A stretch of 64,000 bases of DNA from Mesaphorura yosii (GCA_009869945.1 WIXG01000166.1:62001-126000), one strand, 5' to 3'; counted from the stretch's first letter, positions 1 to 13,564 are shown. Notes: generated by a model not told the origin, from the sequence alone. Numbers and translations are program-made.

Positions 1-3000
1 AGAAGGTATAGATTTGACGAAGCAGACGACGAGATCTTCCCTGCTGCGTAAAAATATCATGGAACATCGTTTCTTATTCTTCCATAAATGTTTGAGTATT
101 TGAGTTTGAAGCACAGTGCGAGACAACAGCAACAGGTTGTTCGTTTTTTTCTGTGTCTGCCCGTGCTTTATGGTCCGATAGACGTAAAGAGTTCGGTATC
201 CATTTTTTTGCCATTTTCTTTGTGGCGAGCCCGCAACAAGTGCGTGCCTTCGCTTTTCAGGAGTAAAGGTTTTTTGTCACGTGTGTGAGGTCGTCAGAAT
301 GGAAAAGGCTCAAAAGGCAAAGGCAACTCAGCTCGAGTCAGGGAATTCATAAAGATCATGGATCATGTTGATGTTGATGTTCATGTAGCTTGTAAATGCT
401 CGAGAGCATTATGCTTAAAATGGGATCATGAAATGAAACCGCCTCGCCGGGCAGCGCAGGGTCCATACTGCGTTACTATGTATTTATGTTCTGGAGCCAG
501 AATTTATGGCATGCAGAAGACTCCAGGCTCAGAACTCATTTTTGTTTTAGTTGCTGTCTAAAAGGTTAATATTTGGGCATTTCTGGTACAAGAACACAAA
601 AAATGGATTGTTTTGTTTCGTGCGTCGTGTTTGGAAAGCCTTTTGACTCGACTTTGTATTGCGCTCAAATTTTTCGGTCTTCAAAGTATGTAATTACAAG
701 TTGAGAGTGCACATGCACTTGCACTAAATGCCGAATGCACTTTCTGGTCAAGCACGAAGTGAAGAAATCTGAACCTTTTCCATTCGTTTACAATTCGAGA
801 TCCCTTGTTGAAGGAAATTATACATTTTGGGAGAATTTAGTGGAGCATTTTACACGCGGGCCATTAATACCGTTTATCGGACCAGAAAATCTTCGGGCCT
901 GAAAACAACACATAACTTATCACCAGAGCCCCTTTCCCTTATTATTTCATCGTTCTTACAATTTTAATATGCTCAATACACGGAAAAGGCTTTCCTCTTC
1001 CTTGTCCAGTGCCTGACTTGGCGTTTGCGCGGCTCACCCACTCAGAATTCAGAATTATGATCCTTCGAGTAAATTGTAAATAGTCTGCACTGATGAAGTC
1101 AGCGTCAACATGGACTCAATTGCTCTCGAGTTAGTGTAGCCATCGAAGCATGGCGTGGCGCAGTCTCGGTCGATCTTGAATTTCAGCTTAATATGGTTAA
1201 GGTTCATCTTCCAAGTAATACTTATTATTAGGCTTAACCTACACGAACCCCATTGTGGACGTGGATTAGTTGGGCAGAATTCGAAACCAAAAGGCTGGGT
1301 CCACGTCTAGGCAACGCAGTCAAAACAACAGAGAGAATTATTATTTTATTTACGTAACGCTCCAAGTCGAAGCTGCTGAAGACGAATCTCGAAAGACCCT
1401 CAAGTCAAGAGCGCTGCAGCCTCAGAGAAATATTTCCACACTTGGTCCATGCGTGGTTCTAGCCACCAGCCATTTATAAAATATCAAACTTCATCATCAA
1501 CAACAATCAAACGACGAGCCAACAATGTGCATTGTATTTCGCTCCGTACCGTCCGCGTACGCTGTGGCTGCACAGTCCAGTCGTCGTTCACTGAAATGAA
1601 ACCCCACACTCGCACTCAGAGCTTTTTATTTTTGTATTAGTAATTGACATTGAGAGAAAGGAAAATATAATAACGTCCAACTGCGTGGATTCTGCGCTTG
1701 GCGCTGCGCTGCTGCGTTTTGTTCTACGGACTTCTTCCTTCGTTCGGCTCTTCGTCCCGAGACTTTGTAAATTGACTTCTTGAGAAAGGGTCGTCGTCGT
1801 CTCGCGTCTTGGCACTCGAGTTCTCGATGCTCAACAATAAACCACGACCACAAGAGTCAAGAGCACAATGACGGATCATTTTTTACTTATTTCCATTCTC
1901 GGCTCGGTTGAAGTGTATATTGAGAAGGCATGGGTGGCTCGAGCATTGTTATTACTTCCTATTAGTATTGGTATTAGTCCCTATTGTCTATTTCACAGTT
2001 CGTCTGCAACGCAGCGCTCGTAACGCAAACGAATGTTCGACTAATGGAATTTTTTATGCTTGTGGCCATCTCCATAAGCCATTTACCATGTTCCTTGTTT
2101 TTATCGCCCAACTCCCTCGAATCTCCAGTCAGGCTTTTAACGTCCGGAGGATTTCTAATAACATTAAAACTTAAACCTTTTACACCAAACTGAATTCCAA
2201 TCCAATGTTTTTGAAAATGGATTTTCTCTATCTTGACTTGACTTTGACCCATGTGGCTTTGAGGATTGTGGGCCCTTGCCTTAGTCTAGCTCCAGCAGTA
2301 TTCGTCAACAATTATTTCACGCCAATTCTGTCCTCGTACACGTACGCGTGTACGCACATTGCTGGTGATATAAACGCAAACGCAGCAGGAGGACATCGGA
2401 AAGGGGCAAAAGTTAAGTGAAAAAGAATGCATCTTCGTTCGCGGCTTGGACTCTTGCTTTGTCTCGGCACAAAGACAGGCCAGCAAAGCATAGACATCAT
2501 TGCCAACGAATTAGTAACCGAAAACACAAAGATCGAACAAGATTTCACTTTTCGCTGCACCCAACCAGCCAAGCCAGTAACAAGATCAAAGACATAAAAT
2601 TAAGAAAAGTGGGCCCAGGTTCACTCTTATTTTAACCACCTGCGCAGTGCAATGCAAGAAACTGTACCCATCAAAAGCGAGTCTCTCGATTTTATTTTTA
2701 AGCAAATGACTTTCTCGTGCGTGCGAGTGCGAGGCTCAAGTCTCGAATCTCAAGATCACGTAGACTGAAAGATGAGAACTTGATGACTGACTGGCTGGAG
2801 ACGTACTTGTATTTATATTTGTTTAAACAATTTCATGGGTCAACAAGCAAGGAGAAGCAGCAGAAGGCAGAAGTTATGATTAGATGTTCTGCTCCCGTAT
2901 GGAACATGTTTCCAGGCTCGGCTTACATTTAGACACACGTTGGCATGCAAGACGCGTTTTGCCTGCGAGTCGTCGTCATCGAATGCCAAGTCCCAATAAG

Positions 3001-6000
3001 TCAATAAATCGTGTAATCTTCAAGATTTCATGGTCCATGGCTCACGGTCCATTGTTTACACACTTAAGTACACGTACGCTCGTGTAAATTCAATTTTATC
3101 AGGAGTCAGGGGCCAAGGACCACAATTCTGCATCGCTCCACTGATTATCACTCGTCATAATAACACGCTACGAATGCAACGAATTAAGTCGTACGTGGCG
3201 TTAGTATTGGGTTTGGAACGTGATTATGATTTTAAAATATCTGAAGATTTATTACACACAACGCGACGCCTGAGTCCATGCTACTTTGCTCGCCGAGCAA
3301 TTTCGTCTACACAAATAGAACTGTACGTGACCTTATCAAAAGTACACAAATTACTACGAGTCGAGCAGAGCACAGAAGTCTAGCTAAAATTGAGCGTGTG
3401 CAATGCGCTGGTAGCAGCGTGAGCTTAATTTTTATTATTTCCATTTCGAATTCGAATTTGTAATGGCTCATAATTATTTATCATTACAAGTCACACGTTG
3501 GATGCTGTAAGTTTAGTTCGCTGTGCTGCATTAAAATGAGGCGCTTTAAATATGGGATCGATCTGAACTCTCCGCCACGGTTGTTAACGGAAGCATTGTT
3601 AATAATTTTCGGGCTGAATCGTAAAGTGTAAATTGAAGATTGAATTGTCGATTGGCCATTGTGCTCAATCAACCAAGGCAAGATGGTTGTAATCTCATTT
3701 TGAAAGTCGAAGCACAACAATTCATAATTGTAATTGTAAACTGGAGCTTTGTCTTGTCTTGCTTTTAAGGTTTATTATTTCCTCTCCTTAGAATCTGATT
3801 TGGGGTCAAGAAGACAAGTTCTTGGAGCTCGCGCTCGGGCTTGGCGACGAGTGCCATAAAAGAAGTAGAAGGAGGGTACATTTATATATTTTTAGTTCTT
3901 TAATCCTCTTTTCAACTGCCAGCTCGACTCAAAATTATTGATTTGCAGCTTTGGCTTCAAAGACGACACGGACACGCGAGCCACAATTCACAATTTGGGG
4001 AAATTGAGGATAAGTGGTAAGGACGTTCTTTGAGAGGACGGGCGAGCGAGTAGTCAGTCTTCAGTCCTCAGAAATCAAAACAAAACACAAGGACTCAAAG
4101 GTCGCACTGATGTCATAAATAATTTTTGCTCCTCTCAATGCTCAACACAATAATTTTGTTGTTGTTCAGTTTGCCGTCAACAAAACGCTAAACTGGACAG
4201 AAGCCCTCAAAAATGCTTTATTTCTCCAATCAATGAGCTCGCATTGACAGTTGATGGAAGTTTTCCCATTCATTCGTTCGCATATTAAATTAATTTACAG
4301 TGCGTTGGAAGATATTAACTATGCTTGCCTTGCCCGTTTGATTTTTTGATTGCTCATTGCTTTGTTCCGCTCAGAAGGAGCTGCCTTATAAATTTAAGAG
4401 TAGGTGGGCCACTCTGGCATCTTGTCTATCTGCTTGTCAGTTATTCGTGAATGCATCTAATCAGATCAATAATCTAATTTACTCAAAGCCATGCAGCGCA
4501 GACTTCTGGTTCCTCGAACTTAAAAGCCAAGATGAATGCGCACTTGGGCTCGTAAACGGTCCACCGGATAAAAGAGCCTGGCCTGGCCAGACAGGCACAG
4601 AAGTTTTAAAAGGTTTATAAAGCGATAAAAGTCAGCGACGTGCTCTCTAAAAGCATTTTAACCGTATTGTAAATTACAATACCGAAAGCCTGACAAAAGT
4701 GTCAAATTCAGAACCAGTGATCATGAAAAGACGAAAAGGCAAGCAGGTCGGTGGAATGAATGACAGGTGAGCATAAATATTGTGAAAGTTGATGGGTTTA
4801 CTGTTTACGGTGCGGAGAAGTGAAGCTGGCTTCCAAAGAACTTGTAAAATATGTAAATGACGACCCTGTTTGAGTCTGGTTCTAGTTTTGCCGTAAAATC
4901 CTGACTTCTTTCAAGTCCACTTTTTATTTTCGTCGACGCTTTTTGCTCGGGCTGCCTGTTTCGAAATCAAATCTGCAGGTACGACTTTTATGAGCCTGCC
5001 CCTTCGCCAAACTCTAGCTCAGCCAGCGTGGACATCGCATGAGGCACGAATTATGAGTCCCTTGAGTGGAATTATCTGAACAGTGCGTTTTATTGTATTA
5101 TTTATGACACGACTTCTGAGCTTGAGCCTGCCTCTCGAAGGACCACTCAGCCGAGCCTCGTATGAATTCATATTTACGGAAAAGGTTCCAGGAACACAAA
5201 ATGAAACACGGCGTAAACGGAAAATTGAGAGCTTTCAAGTTGGTTATGAAACGGTTTATGACACCGACCGTTCAGAGCATTTTCATAGAATTGGTCGGCA
5301 GTAATGGCTTTTAACCTGCTTCTTTGCCTTTTGTCTTCAATTTTGCTCCAAATTGTAAATATTTTCCCCACCCTTGTCTACACAATCCATCATTGTCGGT
5401 TCCGAGACTCATGCTAAATGCACCTGACCTGACTTAAAGCGAAGCGAAGGCAAGAGGAAAGGAAGGAAGGACTGAAGGCACTTAAATCCATTTATGGTCA
5501 GCTCGCGTGTACTCTTCAATCGATTCGTCCGTATTCGGGATAATTACAGGGTTCGAATTACGAATTTACACTTGCAGTAAAATGGCACAGCAGGCAGTAA
5601 GACTTGAGGGAAGAAAAGAGAAGTCGACTTTGGCTTACCGTCCTCTCCAATCACAATCTGTTTGATGACTAGTTGACGCGATCGTGGTTCTGGTTCTGGC
5701 TGCCATTTCCTTAGAAATAAGTGGATAAGCACTACACGTATGAATGAAACTAGACGCTATTAACACCATCAATGTACAGCAATGAATGAGCTTGATGAAT
5801 TGAACTGATTTCGATTTCCGTCTTCGCCAGTGCCACTTGTGCTTTAGAGTTCTCGCGATTTGGAGCATGACGGAGGTAAAAGGCGATAAAGTACTGGAAA
5901 AACCGGCAGATCTCATCTTGGAGCCTGGTGTATTCTTGAGCCGGAGTGCAAAAGCTAGTCAGGCACAAGGCAGATGCGCGGATTCTTCTTTCACGTTCTC

Positions 6001-9000
6001 ACAATCACATTTTAGCTTTTCTCACTCTCACTGAAATCAGTCTCAGCTTGGCCAGTTATGAAATCACTGACTGCAATTCTGCTCGCGGCACAACCTTCTC
6101 CGGACAGCGCTGGAGAAACAATAATTCATCAATGCAGGAGAAGCATGACTCAAAACTCAAAGTCAAACGAGAAGGAGGCTGATTGCATTGCCTTGCCTAG
6201 CCGGTTCTTCTTACAAAATCTCGAGACGAACAAGTGTTTTGGTCTTTCTTGGAGTCCACCACCACCTTGTCTGCGTTGTTGTTGACTCACTCTATTTAAC
6301 CCTCTTTAGTGCATTCCGCTGCACTGGACAGGACAGTACCTCGTGCCTCGTCTTGTACGATGTACCCAATGCTAATGCATCTTGCCTACAAATTGTGTTC
6401 ACTCACCCCCGAAATATGCGCAATGCAATCCTCCTGCGCTACGCTGCGTACTGCTGGCTGCTGGTTGTGTGGAAGTGGAAAGCAACAAGTGGAAGTGTAT
6501 CTTCGGCTCATTTAATAAACTATTTATACACCTGATTGGTATGTGAGCCATGTTCAGATAATAATCATAAATACGCAACGCAGCAGTGTGATCGTGTGTG
6601 AAATATTATTAGTATGATTAACTCTGTGATCTCTTCGATGCGATGTTCGTTGTGCTATTCTTCTTTCTCTCTCTGCCATGCCGTGCCGCCGCATTGCAAT
6701 ACATCGTGAGATTGACGAGTCTTCTCCGAAGCTAGTGCCAATAATAGCATCGCCATCGCGGTATGCAATTCTCTATTCTTGAACCGTGTTCATGAATGAT
6801 GCATGGGCTCTGCCAATTACGCTCACATATGCGGATAATAAATTACAATTTTTTCCTGCGTACTGCGCGTCATCTCAGACTTTGAGACTTTCTTTGCATC
6901 TTGTGTTTTATGCTAATGAGTCTCATCCTATTGTGTCTTGCGTATGCGTAATGAGAACCGAGACGGGCAAAAGACAACACACGCGAACGTTGCACGTACG
7001 CGCCCGGTCCTTCTTCCTTTGTATTATTAAGTCCCATTATCATCAGTTTTCATCTTCTCCAGCGTTCAGCCCTTTAATCACACGTTTCCCATCTTCGCTT
7101 TCGTCTTTGCGTATTGCGTACTCGTCAGATTTACATATTGCATTTATGCTTCCCATCCAGAGTGCATCGCATTGCATTTTCTGACCAATTAAGCACCAGA
7201 CGAAGAGGAAGAAGTATGCATATGAATTTTTTAGACTGGCACTGGCGTTGGCTGCAATTCTCTAAATTATGGCTTTGAGAAGATGCTATTTTTTGTTTGT
7301 TAGTCCACGCGCAGCTCAACACTGAAGACTTCTGAAATTATGAGCTCGATCGTTCGATGTCTGGAGTCTCGAGCTTGGCAGCTGAGCTAAGCGGTCGACT
7401 CTGTGTTAATAAGAATGTATTGTCTAAGAATTCAAAGATGAATCTCAATTTCTGATTGAAAGCGATACGCAATTAACTTACAACGCAATACGACCGTCGA
7501 AGCTGCAGCTGAAATAAATGTGGCGAACGGAGAATAGGAGAAAGTCAGGAACGTATTCGTATGCATGAAGTATGACAATTGCCTGAAGAATGCAGAGCGT
7601 AGCGATATGAGAACATGACCTTGACGTTTGGACATGTTGGTCTTGGAGTTAGATTGGTTCTTCGAAATTTAATACACGAAAAACTGGATTTTCATGTGCT
7701 TTCTGTTTATGGAAGCCTTGCAACGCACGCAATTAGGATGGGTGTCCGTGTCGATGGCACAGCAAATGCATAGCGCGCACGTGCCAACGTGCCCATAGCA
7801 GGACCACAAGATAGAGAGCTGGTAAACTGCGTCAAAATTCGTCATGTTGTACCATAAGAGTCATAAACAGAATCCTGGCATTCCAGAATTCCAGATTGTG
7901 TCAGAAACTATGTATATGGCGATTACTCAGCCCGTGTACGGCTTAACGCCGATTGAAACTAAAGTTACTGAACCTGGACTTAAGCAGTTCGTTAACAATG
8001 GAATCCACTGTTTTCTAGTTTTCTTACATCATAAAGAGATGGCACAACTAGAATCCATTGTAACAATGTGCAATAAATTGCAATTGTAGTGCAATATATT
8101 TCGTTCAGCTAAACATGCGATTGTTTTAACGGTTAAGGTGAGCTAAAGCCGAAGCTGAAGCATCCCCGTCAAACCTGTTGGTTACAGACACACGAATTCC
8201 ATTTACTATCCTCATCTTCATCTTATACCGAACCAAAACAGCATCTTCATCGCTGAACCGACCAACCAACAACCCAGCCAGATAATAAAATTCGAGGATA
8301 ATGAATGAGTTCAAGCAAACCGTGCCATAAAATGATAAAATGCCGTCGGCCATTTATTAAAGAGTTTAACCGTCGTATTAGGAGCGCAGCGCAGGCAAAG
8401 ACACTCGGAAGATTTGCACATCATCTTCTCATTTTGCACGTACACGCACACTTTGACATTTCATGCAACAATGAAGCAGATGATGATGATACGCGTAAGA
8501 ACTCTACGAAACTCTTTAGTCCAACTACGAATCTTAAACTTAAATGAAAGACAACTCAACGTAGAACGAATAAGCACGTATTATTCAAAATAAAGATAAA
8601 AGATCTGCATAAAACGCTGCGATTTACTAAACGAGAAACCAAGTGATTGCGGTACACCCGTCTTCTTAAAATCATCATTGTCATAATATTGTTGCACATC
8701 TTCGCAGCTGCAAGTTGAATGTATGGTTGGCTTAAGTAACATATTGTTTCGTGTCGTGGTTAACTTGGTTCCGCATTCATTTGGGCTGAGCCAGTCCACT
8801 GTTCGCGTGGCTTCACGATTGACCACCACGTAAGTAGAGTCAGTGGTTCTGTGGTTCTAATTAGCACGCGACAATCAATCCTAATTTGCTGGTTCGTAAA
8901 TTGACAAGTGAAAGACCATTCGAGTGAGAGACCATGAGCGATCGCTTGCAGTCTTTGTTTTGGTGTTTAGATGCCGAAGTGCAGCGAAAATAAGAGGTTC

Positions 9001-9232
9001 AAGTTTGTCAACACCACCAGGAGCAGAGCCGAGAGAATCCAGAATTCGACCTTCGGATAGTTGTGTAAAAGTCTTCATAGCAATTAAGCACGTTCAGTGT
9101 CTGTCAATGATTGGCAATTGAAAGCGCAGTATTTTAACCTTCGTCTTGAGTGCGCAGACGTCCGGTGTGTAGTACTGCACCCAAAAATGAGCCCAAGAAT
9201 TGGATAGACAATCAAAATTGACAAAATTGAAG
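1..9232. other. Gene-poor block upstream of NUDT18
   Basis: No coding exon that I can support. Open frames here are short (up to 117 codons), show no family resemblance, and do not join through good splice sites into a longer frame. The DNA is AT-leaning unique sequence with small simple tracts, such as a TGATGT-like triplet run near 366-385. It could be intergenic regulatory DNA or part of a large intron of a gene outside the window; I cannot tell which. Confidence 0.5.
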
Positions 9233-10897
9233 ATGGACAACATCGAGAGTCAAATTAAGACCTTGTTGGCCGGTGAAGGTCTGAAGAATGACCAAATCTT
9301 TTGTGACTTTACGCTGGCTGACCAACATGAAGCATTAGGTAAGTTGAGCGATAGAATTTGCTCTAACTCGGACCCAAGTCTCACGACGTGTGCCATTTAC
9401 TATTTTACCATACCGCGGAAATACTTCCTTGTGTATTATGGTGGGTGCGTGTTGATCATGTGTGATTTGATTTGTGTTTGTATTCGCAGCAAGCAAGGGC
9501 ATAACTCCAACTGGTCCCAATGATTATACTCCAGTCACCAAGAAGTCGGTCACGTACATTGTTGCCGCTGTTTTAATCAATGAAGACGGAGAAGTGCTCA
9601 TGATGCAAGAGGCTAAACCGAGCTGCAAGGGGCAATGGTACCTGCCAGCTGGAAGAATGGAGCCGGGCGAAACCATTACAGTATGTAATTAATGACCTAG
9701 CTTAGAGCATAAACACTGACTACCATGCCGCAATGTTGACTTGTACATTTTTTCGAAAGGATGCAGTCAAAAGAGAAGTGCTGGAAGAGACAGGTCTTGA
9801 AATGGATCCAACGACATTAATATGTAAGCTGCACGTTCGACTTGCTATGATAAGAACATGGCTTAATTATGCTGTTTTAAATGTGGATTTCAGTGATCGA
9901 ATCTGCTGCTGGGTCATGGTTTCGATTCGTGTTAACGGGCGTTGTCGTAGGTAAGTCAAACTTGTGCATGTAGAATGGCGAAAAGCAAGCGATCAATTAA
10001 AATGCTGTCATCTTCAACGTACTAGGTGGGAAACTAAAGACAACTGCTGAAGCCGATTCAGAATCTCTCCAAGCCAGATGGGTTAGAAACATCAACGAGC
10101 TACATTTAAGAGCTAAAGACATTGTCCCGGTTATCGAAAAAGGTACGGAGCGAATGATGACTATTACATGATGATCGATCTCGATGATCGATCGAGATCA
10201 GCAATATTTTTAATTGTGCTGTATGATCAGGTCTTGAGTATCACACAAAACGAGACGAGCCGTGGCATTCCAGAATTCTTCCGGCAACTGTCGATTATAA
10301 GAAGCTTTACATGCGGCTTGTAATTTGCGTGCGAAGACGATTGAAGTAAGGAACGTACCTATATGAATCGCGTGTCTATTCAAGAATAACTCTATTCTGT
10401 CATTGGGAATTAATTTTCAGCAACCGAGTTTGTGTACTCGCCTCAGAAAAGAACCATGTCCACCTTCCGCTTTGCGAAATTCATCCTCAAAAGAGCTTGC
10501 ATCAGACCTTGAAGAAATACATGAATGTAAGTTACAGGTGTTAGACCGCATTCGTGCGTTGCGTTTAATTGCATTCTAATTTGCTTCACAGGAGATATTT
10601 GGCGCAGAACTTCCTCCACACCGCCCAGTTGGCGTTCTGAGCATGGAGTACAACGGAAAGCCGGCGGGACAACACGATGGAGTATGCGTTAACATCCTAA
10701 TCGGAGTTAGATGCGCTTTGGAAGAGGTACTTGCGCATTAATTTCGTTTTCTACATCGCTCAGCTGACTTAAAGTTTGCCTTACAGATTTTGCTTATCGA
10801 CAAATACACCTGGAAAGAATTGAACTCCGCACTGGGCGAGGAGGTCATCAAGCGGCATGGAAAGAACTTGACAGTACCTTTAAACGTGATTCGATGA
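9233..10897 (+). CDS. NUDT18: NUDT18-type Nudix hydrolase
   Basis: Nudix hydrolase of the NUDT18 (MTH3) type; the family hydrolyses oxidised guanine nucleoside diphosphates such as 8-oxo-dGDP and so cleans the nucleotide pool. Nine exons join in frame: 9233-9338, 9490-9680, 9760-9823, 9894-9950, 10026-10142, 10231-10345, 10421-10526, 10592-10726 and 10787-10897, giving 333 residues (the human protein is of similar length). The Nudix box is complete at residues 90-112: G-RMEPG-E, seven residues, then REVLEETGL, fitting Gx5Ex7REUxEExGU. An SWFRFVLTG strand and a C-terminal region ending in VPLNVIR follow. The start is the first ATG in frame after an upstream TTG-led extension. All introns are GT-AG. 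The function comes from the family; the box and the spliced frame are seen directly. Confidence 0.87.
10177..10199. repeat. Inverted repeat in NUDT18 intron 5
   Basis: Perfect 9-bp arms GATCTCGAT / ATCGAGATC with a 5-base loop inside the intron. Probably incidental. Confidence 0.5.
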
Positions 10898-11325
10898 ACG
10901 ATTCGAAAAATACCAACAAAAGAATGACTATCGCACTTTGAAACTAATGACATGATGAGTGTAAATTATTTACCATACTGCGAATTAGTTTCATGACATG
11001 CTACAAAATAGCCAAATTTTATATTACTTCTAGTTTTGTATTTTGTACACGTGCGTTTGTGTTAATTAAACTTATGCCGCCCGCCCATCGTTGCTCCTTT
11101 TGGTTTTGGCACTCGAAAAAGTGTCAAGTTCGTGTTAGAGTCTGTTTCAGTGGGCTTGAGATGGGTTTAGTGTTGGTGACTTCATTTCAATGCAATAAAA
11201 TGAATTTTTTTTTACCCATGCATCACAAAATAAAAACCGTGCAGTTATTTTACGAAACAATTTCGCCAATTCTCATACGTCAAGAATGTTTATCTTAACT
11301 TGATAAGAAAAGCCTGCAAAAAATT
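10898..11325. other. 3' flank of NUDT18
   Basis: No gene seen. It contains AT-rich sequence with AATAAA-like words near 11192 and 11233 that could serve as polyadenylation signals for the Nudix gene. Confidence 0.4.
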
Positions 11326-11415
11326 CTCTCGAGCGGGGAATCGAACCCCGGTCTCCCGCGAGCTGTCTTAATTGATGTTGACAGGCGGGGATACTTACCA
11401 CTATACTACTCGAGA
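11326..11415 (-). tRNA. tRNA-Asp: tRNA-Asp(GTC) with an 18-nt intron
   Basis: On the minus strand the sequence folds as a full cloverleaf. The acceptor stem is a perfect 7-bp pair (TCTCGAG with CTCGAGA), followed by discriminator G. The D arm is GTAT-AGTGGTAA-GTAT, the anticodon stem CCCGC/GCGGG, the variable region AGAC, and the T arm CGGGG-TTCGATT-CCCCG. The loop reads CTGTCA then C, which gives anticodon GTC (Asp). Between positions 37 and 38, the standard place for eukaryotic tRNA introns, lies an 18-base insert. It contains GACAG, which pairs with CTGTC of the loop, as expected for a pre-tRNA splicing helix. Without the intron the tRNA is 72 nt. TTCGATT (B box) and AGTATAGTGGTAA (A box) are intact, so it is probably transcribed. 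Confidence 0.93.
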
Positions 11416-11730
11416 TGTTGTGCTAATCTCGAGTTTCTAAAGCTTTAGTATTTTCAGCGCAGCGTGGACAAAGGTGACATTTGACATAGTAAAACACATG
11501 CTGAACAATGCAAGTGTTTCAACTTCGCGTAGCGCGCATTGCACATTTAAACCAACTCGTGCAATGCTCAAGTATTGCTATTGCAATGATTTGACCGGTG
11601 CCGGTGATTAACTGTTGATTGCGTCAGTAAACGTGATTAGTGTCTTAAAATTGTCCAAGTCCACGATCGCGGCGGTGGTGTTTGGCTGTGCAAATGATTT
11701 CAATCGGTTCAAATTCACATTAAAGCAGTC
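11416..11730. other. Spacer between tRNA-Asp and PARS2
   Basis: Non-coding; it probably holds the PARS2 promoter and 5' untranslated region. No clear TATA box or other motif was recognised. Confidence 0.4.
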
Positions 11731-13542
11731 ATGTTTTCGGCAAAGAGTTTGAGGTGGTTCATTGGTCAAGTCGACATTCAACGACTTCCAAATGGAAGAA
11801 GATATGGGAAAATGAGCAGGTTGTATTGTCCTGCGAGTGTACTGCCACCCACTAAGGAAAAAACATCTACAACCACAAAGAAAGAGCAGTTATCAAAAAG
11901 CCAAAAGGTACTACATGCATAGTAAACTACATCGACCCTCATCATTGATACTCAGAATGATTCTGGACTTGTTTCAGTTAATGCTGGACAATGGCCTCAT
12001 ACAATTATCAAACACAAGTGGGACATACCATCTGCTTCCAGTTGCTGTCAAATCTTTGGAAAAGCTCGTTGGAATCATCGATACATTTATGGAGAAGGTG
12101 GACTGCCAGAAGGTACGCATGCCAATTTTGGCCTCATCCAAGCTGTGGGATGCTACAGGTACATTGATGAAATTGCTGCCAATTTGCTTGTGCTGTCTTA
12201 CGCAAACTTTATTCCGCAGGACGTCTTGATAATTTTGGTCCAGAACTGATGATGCTCACGGACCGCCATAAGCATTCTTTAGTCTTGTGCCCTGTAAGAC
12301 AGCATGACAGACAGCACCAGATATGCAAGCATACTTAATTACAATGTTCTGTTTAGACACACGAGGAAGTCATCTGTGATTTATTATCGACTCAGGCTCT
12401 AAGTCACAAAGCGCTACCGCTTAGACTTTACCAAATCACTGAAAAGTTTCGTGATGAGAAGAGGCCACGATTTGGGTTACTTCGTGGACGTGAGTTCTTA
12501 ATGAAGGATTTGTACACGTTTGACACTGACCAGAAGTCCGCACTAGCTACATACGACGAGATTAATAAAACCTATGAAGAATTGCTGAATCACATCGGCG
12601 TAAAATTTGTCAAAGGCAAGTTATGCCCATGTTATCTACTAATCAGAGGGATAATTCAATTAGTTGTTACTAACACTTTATTGCAATGGTTTAGTTGAGG
12701 GATCGGCTGGACTTATGGGTGGAAGCCTGTCACACGAGTTTCACTTAATTTCTAAGATTGGAGAAGATAAAGTTGTTCTATGCAATGATTGCCAATTTGG
12801 TTACAATCAAGAAGTCCAAGCTCATGAAGAGAAAGAAGTAGAGAAGGAGCAGGCCATTGTTGCTGGCGGAAATCAAATCGAGTCACGGCGAGGCCGAGGA
12901 AATCGAAAATGTTCGAAGTGTCAATCTGCGAATGTTACAGTTGCAAACGCAATCGAAGTGAGTAGCAATTAGATAAGCAAGATATTTATAGAAAGCTATT
13001 AATTGGTTGACTTGTTCTAGATCGCACATTCATTTCTGTTGGGTAGAAAGTACACAGAACCGTTTCACACTTCCTTCCACTCTCCTGAATCGTCCTCTCC
13101 GTCTGTCCTGCACATGGGATGTTATGGCATTGGCGTGACACGTTTGCTCGCTTCTGTAGTTGAAGTTCTTTCGACTGCAGACGAGATTAGGTGGCCTCTG
13201 CCCATCGCCCCTTACACGATTGCGCTCCTTCCACCAAAGGAAGGCAGCAAAGAAGAACAATCTCGCGGCATGCAATTAGCTAATAAGCTGCAGAATTACT
13301 TGATCGAACTTTTACCAAAGGACTTATTAATAGACGATCGGACTGACTTGACGATTGGAAGAAGAATTAAGGACATGCAAAAGTTGGGAATACCATACGT
13401 GGTCGTTTGCGGCAAGCAATTGAAAGACGAAGTTCCTAAAATCGAAATCTTCGATGTGTACAATAACAAGTTCACAACTTTGGAAATTCATACAGCATAT
13501 CGATATCTATATGACTTAAAAAGTTCGTGGACATTTTTATAA
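11731..13542 (+). CDS. PARS2: Mitochondrial prolyl-tRNA synthetase
   Basis: Class II prolyl-tRNA synthetase of the mitochondrial type; it charges mitochondrial tRNA-Pro. Six exons (11731-11907, 11978-12158, 12220-12293, 12357-12615, 12695-12957, 13021-13542) give 491 residues, close to the human enzyme (475). The N terminus is basic and Ser/Thr-rich, as for a mitochondrial import signal. Catalytic signatures are CPTHEE near residues 143-148, [21 protein letters not shown] (motif 2 region) near 173, and [16 protein letters not shown] (motif 3). The C-terminal anticodon-binding domain includes the [14 protein letters not shown] segment. The long bacterial-type insertion domain is replaced by a short region with CNDC and CSKC pairs. 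Intron 4 starts GCAAGT, a GC-AG intron. The ATG at 11731 opens the frame. Confidence 0.93.
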
Positions 13543-13558
13543 CGCTTCTAACAGTTGG

Positions 13559-13564
13559 AATAAA
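13559..13564 (+). terminator. Polyadenylation signal of PARS2
   Basis: AATAAA lies 17 bases after the PARS2 stop codon. The converging aminopeptidase relic ends at 13607, so the two 3' ends nearly touch. Confidence 0.6.

Noticed and set aside
3030-3383. 117-codon plus-strand frame
   Set aside because: Composition is random-like, with no family resemblance or splice continuity.
5635-5916. 93-codon minus-strand frame with a hydrophobic stretch and a GTAAGC donor at its end
   Set aside because: It could be a first exon, but no partner exon was found downstream to 1 and the hydrophobic part overlaps no clear ATG context.
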